A stretch of DNA of 64,000 nucleotides from Acinetobacter corruptisaponis (GTDB lineage: Bacteria > Pseudomonadota > Gammaproteobacteria > Pseudomonadales > Moraxellaceae). A program made the translations under genes and the position numbers. Below the pieces are notes generated by a model, which worked only from the letters and a program-made list of their open reading frames with translations, made no database searches and had not been told where the DNA came from. The stretch is from positions 2,909,962 to 2,973,961 of the forward strand of contig NZ_CP125669.1 in the NCBI RefSeq assembly GCF_030053775.1, in the 5' to 3' direction. Shown here piece by piece: positions 24,462-34,458 of the stretch; the first letter of the stretch is position 1, and the number at the start of each line of letters is the position of its first letter.

Positions 24462-26192
24462 ATGAACTCATTGGAACAAAAGTTTCTAAATGACTTAGAT
24501 GATAAGCTCTGGAAAGCCGCTGATAAATTACGTAGCAGCTTAGATGCTGCCAACTACAAGCATATTGTGCTTGGATTAATTTTCCTAAAATATGTATCAG
24601 ATGCTTTTGATGAACGGCAATCTGAACTCAAGGATTTATTTGCTCAAGCGGATGATCACAACATCTATTACATGCCTCGTGATCAATACGACACAGAAGA
24701 AGAATATCAACAAGCAATCGCTGATGAATTAGAAATTATTGATTATTATCAAGAAAAAAATGTGTTTTGGGTGCCCAAAGCAGCACGTTGGGCAACATTA
24801 CAAAATACAGCCGCTTTAGCCATTGGCTCGATTATTTGGCAAGATGAACATGGGCAAGATGTCAAACTACGTTCTATATCTTGGTTGGTCGATAATGCTT
24901 TTGATGAAATTGAGAAAGCTAATCCTAAATTAAAAGGTATTTTGAATCGTATTGGGCAATACCAGCTTGATAATGACAAACTGTTGGATTTGATCAATAC
25001 ATTTTCAGACACAAGTTTCACCAAGCCTGTATACAATGGTGAAAAACTGAGTTTGCACAGTAAAGACATTCTCGGGCACGTCTACGAATATTTTTTAGGA
25101 CAGTTTGCGTTAGCGGAAGGTAAGCAAGGTGGGCAATATTACACACCTAAAAGTATTGTGACCTTGATTGTGGAAATGCTGCAACCTTATAAAGGTCGTG
25201 TTTATGATCCTGCAATGGGTTCGGGTGGTTTCTTCGTTTCCAGTGAAAAGTTCATCGAACAACACGCACAGGAAAAGCATTACAAAGCATCTGAACAGAA
25301 AAAGCATATTTCGATTTACGGACAAGAAAGCAATCCAACCACGTGGAAACTTGCTGCCATGAATATGGCAATTCGTGGCATTGATTTTAACTTTGGCAAA
25401 AAGAATGCCGATACATTTTTAGATGATCAGCATCCAGACTTACGTGCTGATTTCGTCATGGCAAATCCACCGTTTAATATCAAAGATTGGTGGCATGCTT
25501 CACTGGAAAGCGATGTACGTTGGAAATATGGCACACCGCCACAAGGCAATGCCAACTTTGCTTGGATGCAGCACATGCTGCACCATCTATCACCAACGGG
25601 CAGTATGGCACTTTTGCTTGCCAATGGTTCGATGAGTTCCAATACCAACAATGAGGGTGAAATCCGTAAAAACCTGATTGAAGCAGATTTGGTCGAATGT
25701 ATCGTGGCATTGCCAGGTCAACTGTTTACCAATACACAAATCCCTGCCTGTATTTGGTTTTTGACCAAGGACAAAAAGAATGGTTTGTCCTTAGATAAAA
25801 AGAAAGCCAATCGTGAGGGCAAGACTTTATTTATTGACGCTCGTAACTTGGGCTATATGAAAGATCGTGTACTGCGTGACTTTACTGATGCAGATATTGC
25901 CAAAATTACTAATGCCTTACACGCTTGGCAACAAGGTGAAAATTTTGAAGGTGAAGCTTATCAGGATGAAAAAGGCTTTTGTTTCTCGGCTGAATTGAAA
26001 GACATTCAGAAGCATGATTATGTACTGACCCCTGGACGTTATGTAGGTGCAGTCGAGCAGGAAGAGGATGGAGAACCTTTTGCTGAGAAGATGGCACGCT
26101 TAACAGGGCAACTGAAACAGCAATTTGCTGAAAGTGCTGTACTGGAAAGTGAAATCAAAAAGAATTTAAAAGGTTTAGGTTATGAGTTCTGA
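24462..26192 (+). CDS. hsdM: Type I restriction enzyme modification subunit (N6-adenine methylase)
   Basis: 576 residues. A HsdM N-terminal helical domain (about 6-150) precedes the SAM-binding methylase domain, with DPAMGSGGFF (249-258) as motif I and NPPF (335-338) as the catalytic adenine-N6 motif. HsdM pairs with HsdS to methylate one adenine on each strand of a split target, protecting the host from HsdR. It is the first gene of a six-gene operon. GAGGATAAAG precedes the ATG, and its end overlaps the next gene by 11 bp. Confidence 0.95.
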   Translation: MNSLEQKFLNDLDDKLWKAADKLRSSLDAANYKHIVLGLIFLKYVSDAFDERQSELKDLFAQADDHNIYYMPRDQYDTEEEYQQAIADELEIIDYYQEKNVFWVPKAARWATLQNTAALAIGSIIWQDEHGQDVKLRSISWLVDNAFDEIEKANPKLKGILNRIGQYQLDNDKLLDLINTFSDTSFTKPVYNGEKLSLHSKDILGHVYEYFLGQFALAEGKQGGQYYTPKSIVTLIVEMLQPYKGRVYDPAMGSGGFFVSSEKFIEQHAQEKHYKASEQKKHISIYGQESNPTTWKLAAMNMAIRGIDFNFGKKNADTFLDDQHPDLRADFVMANPPFNIKDWWHASLESDVRWKYGTPPQGNANFAWMQHMLHHLSPTGSMALLLANGSMSSNTNNEGEIRKNLIEADLVECIVALPGQLFTNTQIPACIWFLTKDKKNGLSLDKKKANREGKTLFIDARNLGYMKDRVLRDFTDADIAKITNALHAWQQGENFEGEAYQDEKGFCFSAELKDIQKHDYVLTPGRYVGAVEQEEDGEPFAEKMARLTGQLKQQFAESAVLESEIKKNLKGLGYEF

Positions 26193-27615
26193 TCAACCGT
26201 TGCTGCTTGAGATTCAAAAAGGCGAAAGCAAAACGCTAGAGTTTAAACAGCAGTTACCGAAAGGACAGCAGATCGCCAAGACATTAATTGCCTTTGCCAA
26301 TAGTAGTGGCGGTAAGTTGATTGTTGGAGTCACTGATGATCGGCAGTTGGTTGGGATTCAAGATGATATTTTTGAGTTGCAAGATAAAATCACCTCCATG
26401 ATTTATGAGTTGTGTGCCCCACAACTTGCCGCACAAATCTATATTGAGAACATAGATGGTGTTGAGCTATTGGTTGTGGAAGTCGCACGAGGTAGTTTAT
26501 TTCCGTATTACCTTAAACCAGTAGGACGTGAGCAAGGCACGTATATTCGCCTAGGTGCGAGTAACCGTGTAGCATCGCCTGAGCATATTCAACAGCTTGA
26601 ATTGCAACGGCTGAATATCAGTTTTGATGCCTTAGCCAATTATCAATACCCTTTGGAAAAGCTTGATTTAACAGTTTTGGAAGCAGCGTTCAAAGCTGCT
26701 GATAAAACACTGACTTTAGAAAAGATGTTGAATCTGAAACTGGTGATTGAAGAGCAAGGGCAGCGTTATGCCAGTCATGGTTTATTGATCTTACTCGGTC
26801 AATATGAGCATGTGATGACCCAATGTGCCCGATTTAAAGGCACAAATATGAGTGTGTTTTTAGACCGTAAAGAATACACAGGTGACTTGTTTTCTCAAAT
26901 TGAACAAACAGAAATTTTTATTAAAAATCATTTGTCTTTACGTGCTGAAATTCGAGGCTTAAAGCGTTATGACTATTTGGAAATTCCAGAAAATGCCATC
27001 CGTGAAGCCTTAGTCAATGCTTATGTGCATCGAGATTACAGCAACTTTGGACGCAATATTAAAGTCGCTGTGTATGATGACTTGGTCAATATCGTTTCCC
27101 CAGGTGGATTACCCAATGGTTTAACTGAAGCGGACTTGTTGCAGGGACGTTCAGAGATTCGGAATCGAGTATTGGCTCGTGTGTTTCGAGAGCTAGGTTA
27201 TATTGAGCATTGGGGCAGTGGTCTGCAACGGATCAAGCAGATGTGTGAAGCAGAGAATTTGCCAACACCTGAATTTTTAGAAACCAATGATTTTTTTGAT
27301 GTGAAGTTATATCGTCCTGTGATTGAATTTGAGGGTGGTGCAATAGGTGGTGCAATTGATCATTCAAGTGGTGTAATCGAAGATTTAGGTGGTGCAATTG
27401 AAGCAAGCCAACTCACCGAACGCCAACAGGAAATTTTAGTTTTAATTCAGCGTAACCCGAAAGTTTCTTATCGTTCTTTGGCTGAGCAACTCGGTATTAA
27501 TCAATCTGCCTTACAAAAGCATCTGAATCATTTAAAAGATGCAGGCTGGCTTGAGCGTGTGGGGCGAACTCGTGGGTATTGGATGGTTAAGAAAGAATTT
27601 GGGGGTGAGCGATGA
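26182..27615 (+). CDS. AlbA_2/Schlafen-type putative DNA-binding ATPase with C-terminal winged helix
   Basis: 477 residues. The AlbA_2 (AAA_4, Schlafen-like) domain begins with GESKTLEFKQQLP and contains IAKTLIAFANSSGGKLIVGV. A HATPase_c_4-like region follows, with PENAIREALVNAYVHRDYS, VSPGGLPNGLTEADL and ELGYIEHWGSGLQRIKQMCE. A glycine-rich repetitive linker (GGAIGGAID, LGGAIEA, about 385-410) leads to a C-terminal winged helix (LTERQQEILVL...YRSLAEQLGINQSALQKHL). The gene overlaps hsdM by 11 bp and hsdS by an ATGA overlap, so it is translationally coupled into the restriction operon. Such proteins are found in defence islands and as transcriptional regulators; the role here is unknown. Confidence 0.8.
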   Translation: MSSDQPLLLEIQKGESKTLEFKQQLPKGQQIAKTLIAFANSSGGKLIVGVTDDRQLVGIQDDIFELQDKITSMIYELCAPQLAAQIYIENIDGVELLVVEVARGSLFPYYLKPVGREQGTYIRLGASNRVASPEHIQQLELQRLNISFDALANYQYPLEKLDLTVLEAAFKAADKTLTLEKMLNLKLVIEEQGQRYASHGLLILLGQYEHVMTQCARFKGTNMSVFLDRKEYTGDLFSQIEQTEIFIKNHLSLRAEIRGLKRYDYLEIPENAIREALVNAYVHRDYSNFGRNIKVAVYDDLVNIVSPGGLPNGLTEADLLQGRSEIRNRVLARVFRELGYIEHWGSGLQRIKQMCEAENLPTPEFLETNDFFDVKLYRPVIEFEGGAIGGAIDHSSGVIEDLGGAIEASQLTERQQEILVLIQRNPKVSYRSLAEQLGINQSALQKHLNHLKDAGWLERVGRTRGYWMVKKEFGGER

Positions 27616-28937
27616 ATTTTGAAAAGTTGCAGGATATTGCCAATGTTATAGACTCATTACATAAAACCCCACAATATTCTGAAACGGGATATTCAATGGT
27701 GCGTTGTACTGATGTTAAATATGGGTTTTTAAATTTACAAGGGACATTGAAAGTATCTAAAGATATATTTGATGAGTTCTCAAGACGTTATACACCAAGT
27801 TTGAATGATATAGTTATTACGAGGGTTGGGACTTATGGTATAACGGCGTTAGTTCAAGATGTTGAATTCTGTTTAGGGCAAAATACATCTGTAATCATTG
27901 CAAAAAATATTAATCCTAAATACTTATATGTAGTACTAAATTCACCGATATTAAAATATCAAATTGAAGCTTCAGTTGTTGGAAGTACGCAGAAAACATT
28001 GAGTTTGAAAGCTATCAATAGTTTGGAAATTCCTAGGTTTTCCCCAAAAGTAGAAGATCGAATTGCAAAAATAATCTCAGAGCTTGATGACAAACTTTAT
28101 CTTAACAACCAAATCAACCAAACTTTAGAATCCATCGCCCAAGCTATTTTTAAAAGTTGGTTTATCGACTTTGAACCTGTGCGTGCCAAAATTGCAGCAA
28201 AACAAACAGGGCAAGACCCTGAACGTGCTGCGATGTGTGCGATTAGTGGTAAAAGTGAAGCAGAACTGAAGCAAATGTCTGAGGACGATTTTGCTGAATT
28301 ACAGGCGACTGCTGCATTGTTTCCTGATGAGTTGGTGGAGAGTGAGTTGGGGGAGGTGCCAAGGGGGTGGGAGTTACAGCAAATTAAGGATATTGCTAAA
28401 TACTGTACTAATAAAATTTCATTAAAAGATCTAACTCTTGAAAATTATATATCTACAGAAAATATGTTACCTGAAAAAAAAGGGATCGAAAAAGCAAGTT
28501 CATTGCCAAAGGCTAATAGTGTTCCAGCGTTTAGGAAAGGGAATATTTTGGTTTCCAATATTCGACCTTATTTTAAGAAAATTTGGCTTTCTTCTTTCGA
28601 TGGCGGGCATTCTAATGATGTATTGAATTTTGAAGTTATAGAAAATGGCTGTGAAGAATATTTATATAACTTCATTTATCAGGATAATTTTTTTGAGCAA
28701 ATGATGGCTTCATCAAAAGGTTCAAAGATGCCTAGAGGTGATAAAAAAGCAATTATGGATTTTCAGATTGTTACCTCTTCAGTAACTTTAAGGAAACTAT
28801 ATTCAGAAAAAGTAAGGAAATTTTATTCAAAGCAAAATAGTATAAAAATCGAAAATCAGATTTTAATAAATCTTAGAGATGCTTTATTACCAAAGTTGTT
28901 ATCGGGTGAGGTTGGATTGATGGAAATAGGTTTTTAG
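27612..28937 (+). CDS. hsdS: Type I restriction enzyme specificity subunit
   Basis: 441 residues with two target-recognition domains (about 1-150 and 255-400). A conserved central helical region (NQTLESIAQAIFKSWFIDFEPVRAK) separates them, and a matching C-terminal helix (LRDALLPKLLSGEV) closes the protein. HsdS holds the HsdM subunits and decides which sequence is modified and cut. GEVPRGWELQQI marks the border of the second recognition domain. The two recognition domains are visibly more AT-rich than the central segment, as expected for exchanged recognition cassettes. The ATGA start overlaps the preceding gene's stop. Confidence 0.9.
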   Translation: MNFEKLQDIANVIDSLHKTPQYSETGYSMVRCTDVKYGFLNLQGTLKVSKDIFDEFSRRYTPSLNDIVITRVGTYGITALVQDVEFCLGQNTSVIIAKNINPKYLYVVLNSPILKYQIEASVVGSTQKTLSLKAINSLEIPRFSPKVEDRIAKIISELDDKLYLNNQINQTLESIAQAIFKSWFIDFEPVRAKIAAKQTGQDPERAAMCAISGKSEAELKQMSEDDFAELQATAALFPDELVESELGEVPRGWELQQIKDIAKYCTNKISLKDLTLENYISTENMLPEKKGIEKASSLPKANSVPAFRKGNILVSNIRPYFKKIWLSSFDGGHSNDVLNFEVIENGCEEYLYNFIYQDNFFEQMMASSKGSKMPRGDKKAIMDFQIVTSSVTLRKLYSEKVRKFYSKQNSIKIENQILINLRDALLPKLLSGEVGLMEIGF

Positions 28938-28949
28938 AAGGAGATTACT

Positions 28950-29774
28950 ATGTTATCAGTGTCAGAGCAGTTAGCTTATTCAACAGTTAGAATTGAGTGT
29001 GAACTTAAATCTGGTGGTATCTCTACAGGTACAGGTTTTTTCTTTAATTTTCTTGAGGATAAAGTATCTAATACTCATGTTCCTGTTATTATTACTAACA
29101 AACATGTAATAAAGGATACATTAAGAGGGCGAATAATTATAACGAAAGCTAATCAAAATGGTGAACCTATTAATACAGAGCATTTCAGTATAATTCTTGA
29201 AAACTTTGAAAGTTTTTGGCGATTACACCCTGAAATTGATGTTGATTTATGTGCAATGCCCATAGCTCCTTTGATAAATGAGGCTCAAAGTAAAAATGAA
29301 AGATTATTTTATATTCCTTTGACTAAAAATTTACTTCCTACAGAACAACATCGAGAAGAGTTTACGGCACTCGAAGATGTTTTAATGATTGGTTATCCTA
29401 ATGGTATCTGGGATAGAGTTAATAACATGCCAATTTTTAGAAGAGGTATAACAGCTACGCATCCTATTCTTGATTATAATGGTAAAAAAGAGATTATGAT
29501 TGATATTGCTGCTTTTCCAGGGTCTAGTGGTTCACCTGTATTAATTTTTAATGAAGGTGGCTATATGGATAAAAAGGGGAATATGTATATGGGAAGTAAT
29601 AGAATAATTCTTCTTGGGATTTTATATGCAGGCCCTCAAGCAACAACTACAGGTGAAATTATTATGTCACCAAATATTCAAAGACCAATAGCTATTTCAC
29701 AGATACCAAATAATTTAGGACTTATTATTAAGGCAGAAAGAATTATGGAAATGGAAAAATTGTTTGTATCATGA
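28950..29774 (+). CDS. Trypsin-like serine protease in the restriction operon
   Basis: 274 residues with no signal peptide. The chymotrypsin-fold triad is readable: H52 in TNKHVIKD, D97 in EIDVDLCAM and S193 in FPGSSGSPVLIF. Its oxyanion-loop glycine is also present. It sits 12 bp after hsdS with its own ribosome site (AAGGAGATTACT) and precedes the Fic gene, all within the hsd operon. Trypsin-like peptidases are known from several anti-phage systems, where they act as effectors after sensing. Here a cytosolic protease in a restriction operon is suggestive, but the substrate is unknown. The gene is markedly AT-rich compared with hsdM and hsdR. Confidence 0.8.
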   Translation: MLSVSEQLAYSTVRIECELKSGGISTGTGFFFNFLEDKVSNTHVPVIITNKHVIKDTLRGRIIITKANQNGEPINTEHFSIILENFESFWRLHPEIDVDLCAMPIAPLINEAQSKNERLFYIPLTKNLLPTEQHREEFTALEDVLMIGYPNGIWDRVNNMPIFRRGITATHPILDYNGKKEIMIDIAAFPGSSGSPVLIFNEGGYMDKKGNMYMGSNRIILLGILYAGPQATTTGEIIMSPNIQRPIAISQIPNNLGLIIKAERIMEMEKLFVS

Positions 29775-29821
29775 ACCTTTAATTTTTGTGATGAAATTTT
29801 CCGAATTTTAAAGGACTAATC

Positions 29822-30829
29822 ATGCCATACCAACCGCCCTATACTTTAACCACACCAATTTTAAATGAAGTTGCTTATATTAGTGAGCAAATCGGGCGGA
29901 TAACGGCACAAACTCAACAACAGGATTTACGGTTAAGACGAATTAACCGTATTCGCACCATTACAGGTTCACTTGCGATTGAGGGAAACACTTTAGACGA
30001 AGCACAAATCACAGCAATTTTAGATGGTAAACGAGTGCTTGCTCCCCCAAGAGAAATACAGGAAGCACATAATGCCTTACAAACTTACGAGCAGTTGCCG
30101 AACTGGAAAAGTGATGCTGAACAAGATTTATTACAGGCACATCACACCTTAATGATAGGGCTAATTACCGAAGTCGGACAATATCGACAAGGCGGTGTTG
30201 GGGTGATGTCAGGCGAACAAGTGATTCATGTTGCACCACCTGCATCTCAAGTGCCACGTTTAATGAATGATTTATTACATTGGCTGAAACATAGTCCCGA
30301 CCACCCATTAATTAAAAGCTGTGTATTCCATTATGAATTTGAATTTATTCACCCTTTTGCTGATGGTAATGGGCGTATGGGGCGGTTATGGCAAACGCTG
30401 ATTTTATCGGAATGGCAACCGATTTTTCGTTATATTCCTGTGGAAAGTCTGATTCATCAACACCAACAACAATATTATCAAGCGATTCAAAACAGTACAC
30501 AACAAACGGATATTGCCCCATTTATCCAGTTTATGTTATCCATGATTCAACAGGCAGTTCGTCATCAGGTTAGCCCCCAAGTCACCCCTCAAGTCACCCC
30601 CCAAGTCGAGGATTTATTACAGTGTATGATTGGGGAAATGAGCCGAGAGCAAATTCAGCAAAAATTAGATTTAAAAGACAGAAAGTCATTTAATAATAGA
30701 TATTTACAACCTGCATTACAAGTAGGTTTAATAGAAATGACCATTCCAGACAAACCGAATAGCCGTTTGCAACAATATCGTTTAACTGCGCAAGGTAAAA
30801 TGTTACAGGTACAAGGACTGAACCCATGA
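29822..30829 (+). CDS. Fic-family protein, predicted AMP-transferase with N-terminal inhibitory helix
   Basis: 335 residues. The inhibitory motif S-L-A-I-E-G (50-55) in a helix before the core identifies a class II (N-terminally autoinhibited) Fic protein. The Fic motif [12 protein letters not shown] starts at H177, giving the catalytic histidine and the phosphate-binding GNGR. The core is followed by a tandem [15 protein letters not shown] linker (250-264) and a winged-helix-like tail ([15 protein letters not shown], then [19 protein letters not shown]). It lies between the protease and hsdR, and its stop overlaps the start of hsdR (ATGA). Fic enzymes usually attach AMP to target proteins; the target is unknown. 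Confidence 0.88.
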   Translation: MPYQPPYTLTTPILNEVAYISEQIGRITAQTQQQDLRLRRINRIRTITGSLAIEGNTLDEAQITAILDGKRVLAPPREIQEAHNALQTYEQLPNWKSDAEQDLLQAHHTLMIGLITEVGQYRQGGVGVMSGEQVIHVAPPASQVPRLMNDLLHWLKHSPDHPLIKSCVFHYEFEFIHPFADGNGRMGRLWQTLILSEWQPIFRYIPVESLIHQHQQQYYQAIQNSTQQTDIAPFIQFMLSMIQQAVRHQVSPQVTPQVTPQVEDLLQCMIGEMSREQIQQKLDLKDRKSFNNRYLQPALQVGLIEMTIPDKPNSRLQQYRLTAQGKMLQVQGLNP

Positions 30830-33800
30830 ACGAAACCCAACTTGAAAACCTATGCCTAGACTGGTTCTCTGAAAATGGCTGGGATGTCGTTCATGGTGTC
30901 AATATTGCACCTGACAGTGGCAATCCTTTACGTAAAGACTATAAGCAGGTTCTGATTGAATCAGATTTACAAACTGCTTTTGAACGCTTAAATCCACATT
31001 TGCCAGTGAGTTGTTTTGAGCAGGTTTTACAGAAACTCACTAAACCTGAAAGTCTGGATTTAATCACCAATAACCGTGCTTTTCACCGTATGCTTATTGA
31101 GGGTGTACCTGTCAGTTACAAAAAAGACGATGATTGGGTGAATGACCATGCGTTTTTGGTCGATTTTAATCATTTGTATCAAAATCGCTTTGTCGCAATC
31201 AATCAATTCACCATTCAAGGCACAAAGCAGCCAAGACGACCTGATATCATCTGTTTTATTAATGGTATCCCTTTTGCTGTACTTGAGCTAAAAAGCCCTA
31301 CCGATGAAAACGCCAATATTTGCGATGCCTTTAACCAGCTACAAACCTACAAAGAAGAAGTTTCTGATCTGTTTGTTTTTAATGAAGCTTTGGTGGTGAG
31401 TGACGGCATTACAGCTCGAGTCGGTTCATTGACAGCAAGCCAAGAACGCTTTTTACCGTGGCGTACCATTAAAAATGAAGATGATAAGCCTCAGCTAGAG
31501 TGGGAACTGGAAACGGTTATTCGAGGTTTCTTTGATCGTGAGTTATTCCTCGATTACATCCGTTTCTTTGTGCTATTTGAAACTGATGGTGAAAAAACGA
31601 TTAAGAAAATTGCGGGCTATCACCAGTTCCATGCAGTGCGTGAAGCTATTCAAGCCACCATTGCCGCCGCTAATCCGACTGGTAATAAAAAAGCAGGCGT
31701 GGTTTGGCATACTCAAGGTTCAGGTAAAAGTATTTCGATGTGTTGCTATGCAGGTAAACTTTTACAACAACCAGCTATGCAGAATCCTACATTATTGATA
31801 GTGACTGATCGTAATGACCTAGATGGACAACTGTTTGAAACCTTTAGTCAGGCACAAGAATTATTAAAACAAATGCCAGTACAAGCCAATAATCGTGATG
31901 AACTGAGACAACTGCTTGCTGAACGTGAATCAGGCGGAATTATTTTTACCACGGTACAAAAGTTTGCTTTGCTCGATGGAGAAACTGAGCATCCATTGCT
32001 GAATGGTCGGCACAATATTGTGGTGATGTCAGATGAAGCCCACCGTAGCCAATATGGGCTCAAAGCCAAACTGTCTAATGATGGTACTTATAAATTTGGC
32101 TATGCCAAGCATATGCGTGATGCTTTAAAGAATGCAGCATTTATTGGCTTTACAGGTACGCCAATTTCCAGTGAAGACAAAGATACCCGAGCCGTTTTTG
32201 GTGATTACGTTTCGATTTACGATATTCAAGATGCTGTCAAGGACCGCGCAACCGTGCCGATCTATTATGAATCCCGTTTGGCAAAACTAGATATTAATAA
32301 GGCCGAAATCGAGGAACTCTCTGATCAAGTTGATGAAGTGGTTGAAGATGAAGAAGATGTAGGTAGTCGTGAAAAGACCAAAGGGGAATGGAGTCGATTA
32401 GAGAAGTTGGTTGGTGCGACCCCGCGCCTGAAACAGGTTGCTGCGGATTTGGTGACGCACTTTGAAGCCCGTACTGAAGCTACGGCAGGCAAAGGTATGA
32501 TTGTGACCATGAGCCGTGAAATCTGCGTGCATTTGTATAATGAAATTATTGCTCTGCGCCCAGATTGGCATGATGATGACCCGAAAAAAGGAAAAATCAA
32601 AATTGTGATGACGGGTTCAGCATCGGATAAGCCATTGCTACAGCCCCATATTTACAATAAGCAAGTGAAGAAAAGCTTAGAGAAACGTTTTAAAGATGTG
32701 AATGACCCTTTGCAATTGGTGATTGTACGGGATATGTGGCTGACAGGATTTGATGCACCTTGTACCCATACCATGTATATCGACAAACCAATGAAAGGGC
32801 ATAACCTGATGCAGGCGATTGCTCGTGTGAACCGTGTCTTTAAAGACAAGCAAGGTGGTTTGGTTGTTGATTATATTGGGATTGCCAATGAGTTAAAGCA
32901 GGCATTAAAAACCTATACAGATGCCAAAGGAAAAGGCGAGCCAACTTTACGTGCGGAAGAAGCTTATGCTGTGCTTGCTGAAAAAATGGATGCCATTCGT
33001 GGGATGTTTGCCAAGACCAATGACCAAACTGGATTAGACTTAAGTGGTTATGAAACGCAAGCACATCGCTTGATAATTCCAGCAGCCAACTATGTGCTGA
33101 GTCTAAAAGATGGCAAAAAACGCTTCTTGGATTTAGTACTTGCAGTCAATAAAGCCTTTTCATTGTGTGGTACGTTGGATGAAGCCAAGACATTGCATAA
33201 GGAAATTGCGTTTTATTCAGCCATTAAAGCAGTCATTAGTAAGCATACTTCTGTGGATCGTAAATTATCACAAGCAGAAAAGGATAGTACGCTTAAACAA
33301 ATTCTGGATAATGCTGTTGTTGCTGATGGTGTGGCAGATGTATTTGCGCTATGTGGTTTAGATAAACCAAATATTGGTTTACTGTCAGATGAATTTTTAG
33401 AAGATGTTCGACAAATGCCATATCGTAACTTGGCGGTCGAATTATTAGAAAAATTATTGAATGATGGTATAAAGGCAAAAACTCGTAATAACCTTGTACA
33501 AGAAAAGCGTTTCTCTGATCGTTTGCAGGAAACTTTAAGGAAATATAACAACCGTGCGATTGAGACCTCTCAAGTGATTGAGGAGTTAATCCAGATGGCG
33601 AAAGAGTTTCAGGCAGATATGGAACGTGAAGCCTCACTGGGTCTGAATCCTGACGAAATCGCTTTTTATGATGCCTTGGCAAATAATGAAAGTGCGGTAC
33701 GTGAGCTTGGAGACGATACACTGAAGCAGATTGCTCGTGAAATCACTGAGAAATTGCGTAAATCGACAACTGTGGATTGGCAAGTTCGAGATAGTGTACG

Positions 33801-33927
33801 TGCTCAGCTTAAAATCTTGGTGCGTCGTACTTTACAGCGTTGGAAGTATCCACCTGACAAAGCGGCAGAGGCGATTGAGTTAGTTATGAAGCAGGCTGAA
33901 ATGTTATCGAATGCTTGGACAAGTTGA
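30826..33927 (+). CDS. hsdR: Type I restriction enzyme endonuclease/translocase subunit
   Basis: 1033 residues. The N-terminal nuclease domain carries PD-(D/E)xK elements ([19 protein letters not shown], about 145-163). The superfamily-2 motor follows, with HTQGSGKS (Walker A), SDEAHRSQ (DEAH box) and FIGFTGTPI. HsdR-HsdM-HsdS complexes translocate DNA and cut far from unmethylated targets. C-terminal helices mediate HsdM contact. The start overlaps the Fic gene in the ATGA arrangement. Its length and motifs are intact, so restriction activity is likely if the operon is expressed. Confidence 0.95.
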   Translation: MNETQLENLCLDWFSENGWDVVHGVNIAPDSGNPLRKDYKQVLIESDLQTAFERLNPHLPVSCFEQVLQKLTKPESLDLITNNRAFHRMLIEGVPVSYKKDDDWVNDHAFLVDFNHLYQNRFVAINQFTIQGTKQPRRPDIICFINGIPFAVLELKSPTDENANICDAFNQLQTYKEEVSDLFVFNEALVVSDGITARVGSLTASQERFLPWRTIKNEDDKPQLEWELETVIRGFFDRELFLDYIRFFVLFETDGEKTIKKIAGYHQFHAVREAIQATIAAANPTGNKKAGVVWHTQGSGKSISMCCYAGKLLQQPAMQNPTLLIVTDRNDLDGQLFETFSQAQELLKQMPVQANNRDELRQLLAERESGGIIFTTVQKFALLDGETEHPLLNGRHNIVVMSDEAHRSQYGLKAKLSNDGTYKFGYAKHMRDALKNAAFIGFTGTPISSEDKDTRAVFGDYVSIYDIQDAVKDRATVPIYYESRLAKLDINKAEIEELSDQVDEVVEDEEDVGSREKTKGEWSRLEKLVGATPRLKQVAADLVTHFEARTEATAGKGMIVTMSREICVHLYNEIIALRPDWHDDDPKKGKIKIVMTGSASDKPLLQPHIYNKQVKKSLEKRFKDVNDPLQLVIVRDMWLTGFDAPCTHTMYIDKPMKGHNLMQAIARVNRVFKDKQGGLVVDYIGIANELKQALKTYTDAKGKGEPTLRAEEAYAVLAEKMDAIRGMFAKTNDQTGLDLSGYETQAHRLIIPAANYVLSLKDGKKRFLDLVLAVNKAFSLCGTLDEAKTLHKEIAFYSAIKAVISKHTSVDRKLSQAEKDSTLKQILDNAVVADGVADVFALCGLDKPNIGLLSDEFLEDVRQMPYRNLAVELLEKLLNDGIKAKTRNNLVQEKRFSDRLQETLRKYNNRAIETSQVIEELIQMAKEFQADMEREASLGLNPDEIAFYDALANNESAVRELGDDTLKQIAREITEKLRKSTTVDWQVRDSVRAQLKILVRRTLQRWKYPPDKAAEAIELVMKQAEMLSNAWTS

Positions 33928-33931
33928 TATA

Positions 33932-33962
33932 AGGTTAAGGAGTAGGTTGTTCTGCTCCTTAT
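33932..33962 (+). terminator. Possible terminator after hsdR
   Basis: AAGGAG and CTCCTT arms (about 33937-33959) can fold across TAGGTTGTTCTG. One internal mismatch and only a weak T-run (ATT) follow, so termination is tentative. Bases 33963-34018 show no recognisable gene. Confidence 0.3.
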
Positions 33963-34018
33963 TAAGGGCTTGGATTGAAAAATGATTTTTGATGTCATTT
34001 TAGAATTCATCAGCAACC

Positions 34019-34264
34019 GATCAAGTCACCGTACATGATACCGATCAAGCTACCGTACAAGCTGGTGATCATGCTCAACGTTAGATTGTGGTTATGGAGT
34101 AGAGAGAATATAGTTTGATAGAATTAATGTCTTTACTAGATTTGACTTATCGTCCAACTTTTCAGCAGAATTACCTTAATCCAGCGATATAGGCAGAGCT
34201 GATTCAACGTACTATTTTAAACAAGCCAAAAAGTCCAAAGCAAAGATATAGATTGAGTTTATAA
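34019..34264 (+). pseudogene. Decayed winged-helix tail of a Fic/AlbA-type protein
   Basis: One frame reads DQVTVHDTDQATVQAGDHAQR, then a stop. After a second stop it reads SLIELMSLLDLTYRPTF, NYLNPAI, a third stop, then AELIQRTILNKPKSPKQRYR before the final stop. This matches the repeat linker and tail of the Fic protein at 29822 ([35 protein letters not shown]). Three nonsense codons in one conserved frame show decay without frameshift. Only the C-terminal part remains. Bases 34265-34364 show nothing else. Confidence 0.6.
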
Positions 34265-34364
34265 GGCTGGGTGACTCAAATTCCACGTAAGTCACTGGGT
34301 TGGGTGAAAAATAATCAATTGAAATAAAAATAATAGGTACTTAAAATTGGACAAAATATGGACG

Positions 34365-34391
34365 TTATTTGCGCCTATTTTACGCCTAAAA
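34365..34391. repeat. GCGCCT/TACGCC repeats near attR
   Basis: TTATTTGCGCCTATTTTACG and the following CCTAAAA give two direct copies of an (A/T)TT(A/T)(C/G)GCCTA-like motif. They resemble the TTACGCC repeats beside attL. The rest, up to attR, is AT-rich without a gene. Confidence 0.4.
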
Positions 34392-34442
34392 ATTTAAATT
34401 TTTTTGATAAGTTTTTGATTTATTTTATAAAGAAAATTTCAC

Positions 34443-34458
34443 TTGTCCAATCCATCAT
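34443..34458. repeat. Right attachment site (attR)
   Basis: Exact copy of the 16-bp TTGTCCAATCCATCAT repeat at 16,266-16,281, within the remnant of the original dusA 5' end. Confidence 0.88.

Larger units (their letters stand above)
16266..34458. mobile_element. dusA-integrated genomic island carrying a type I restriction operon
   Basis: The 18.2-kb segment is bounded by an exact 16-bp direct repeat, TTGTCCAATCCATCAT. One copy is in the intact dusA (16,266-16,281) and one in the displaced dusA fragment (34,443-34,458). A tyrosine integrase is encoded just inside the left boundary, as known for dusA-targeting integrases. Cargo: an IS3-family insertion, two small secreted-protein genes, a DUF932/YqaJ/RDF-like recombination module and a six-gene restriction operon. 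No conjugation genes, plasmid replication genes or phage structural genes are visible, so it is either mobilised in trans or a reduced island. Confidence 0.9.

Noticed and set aside
16266-34458. Prophage or conjugative element interpretation
   Set aside because: No capsid, terminase, tail, relaxase or type IV secretion genes are present, so only the neutral term genomic island is justified.
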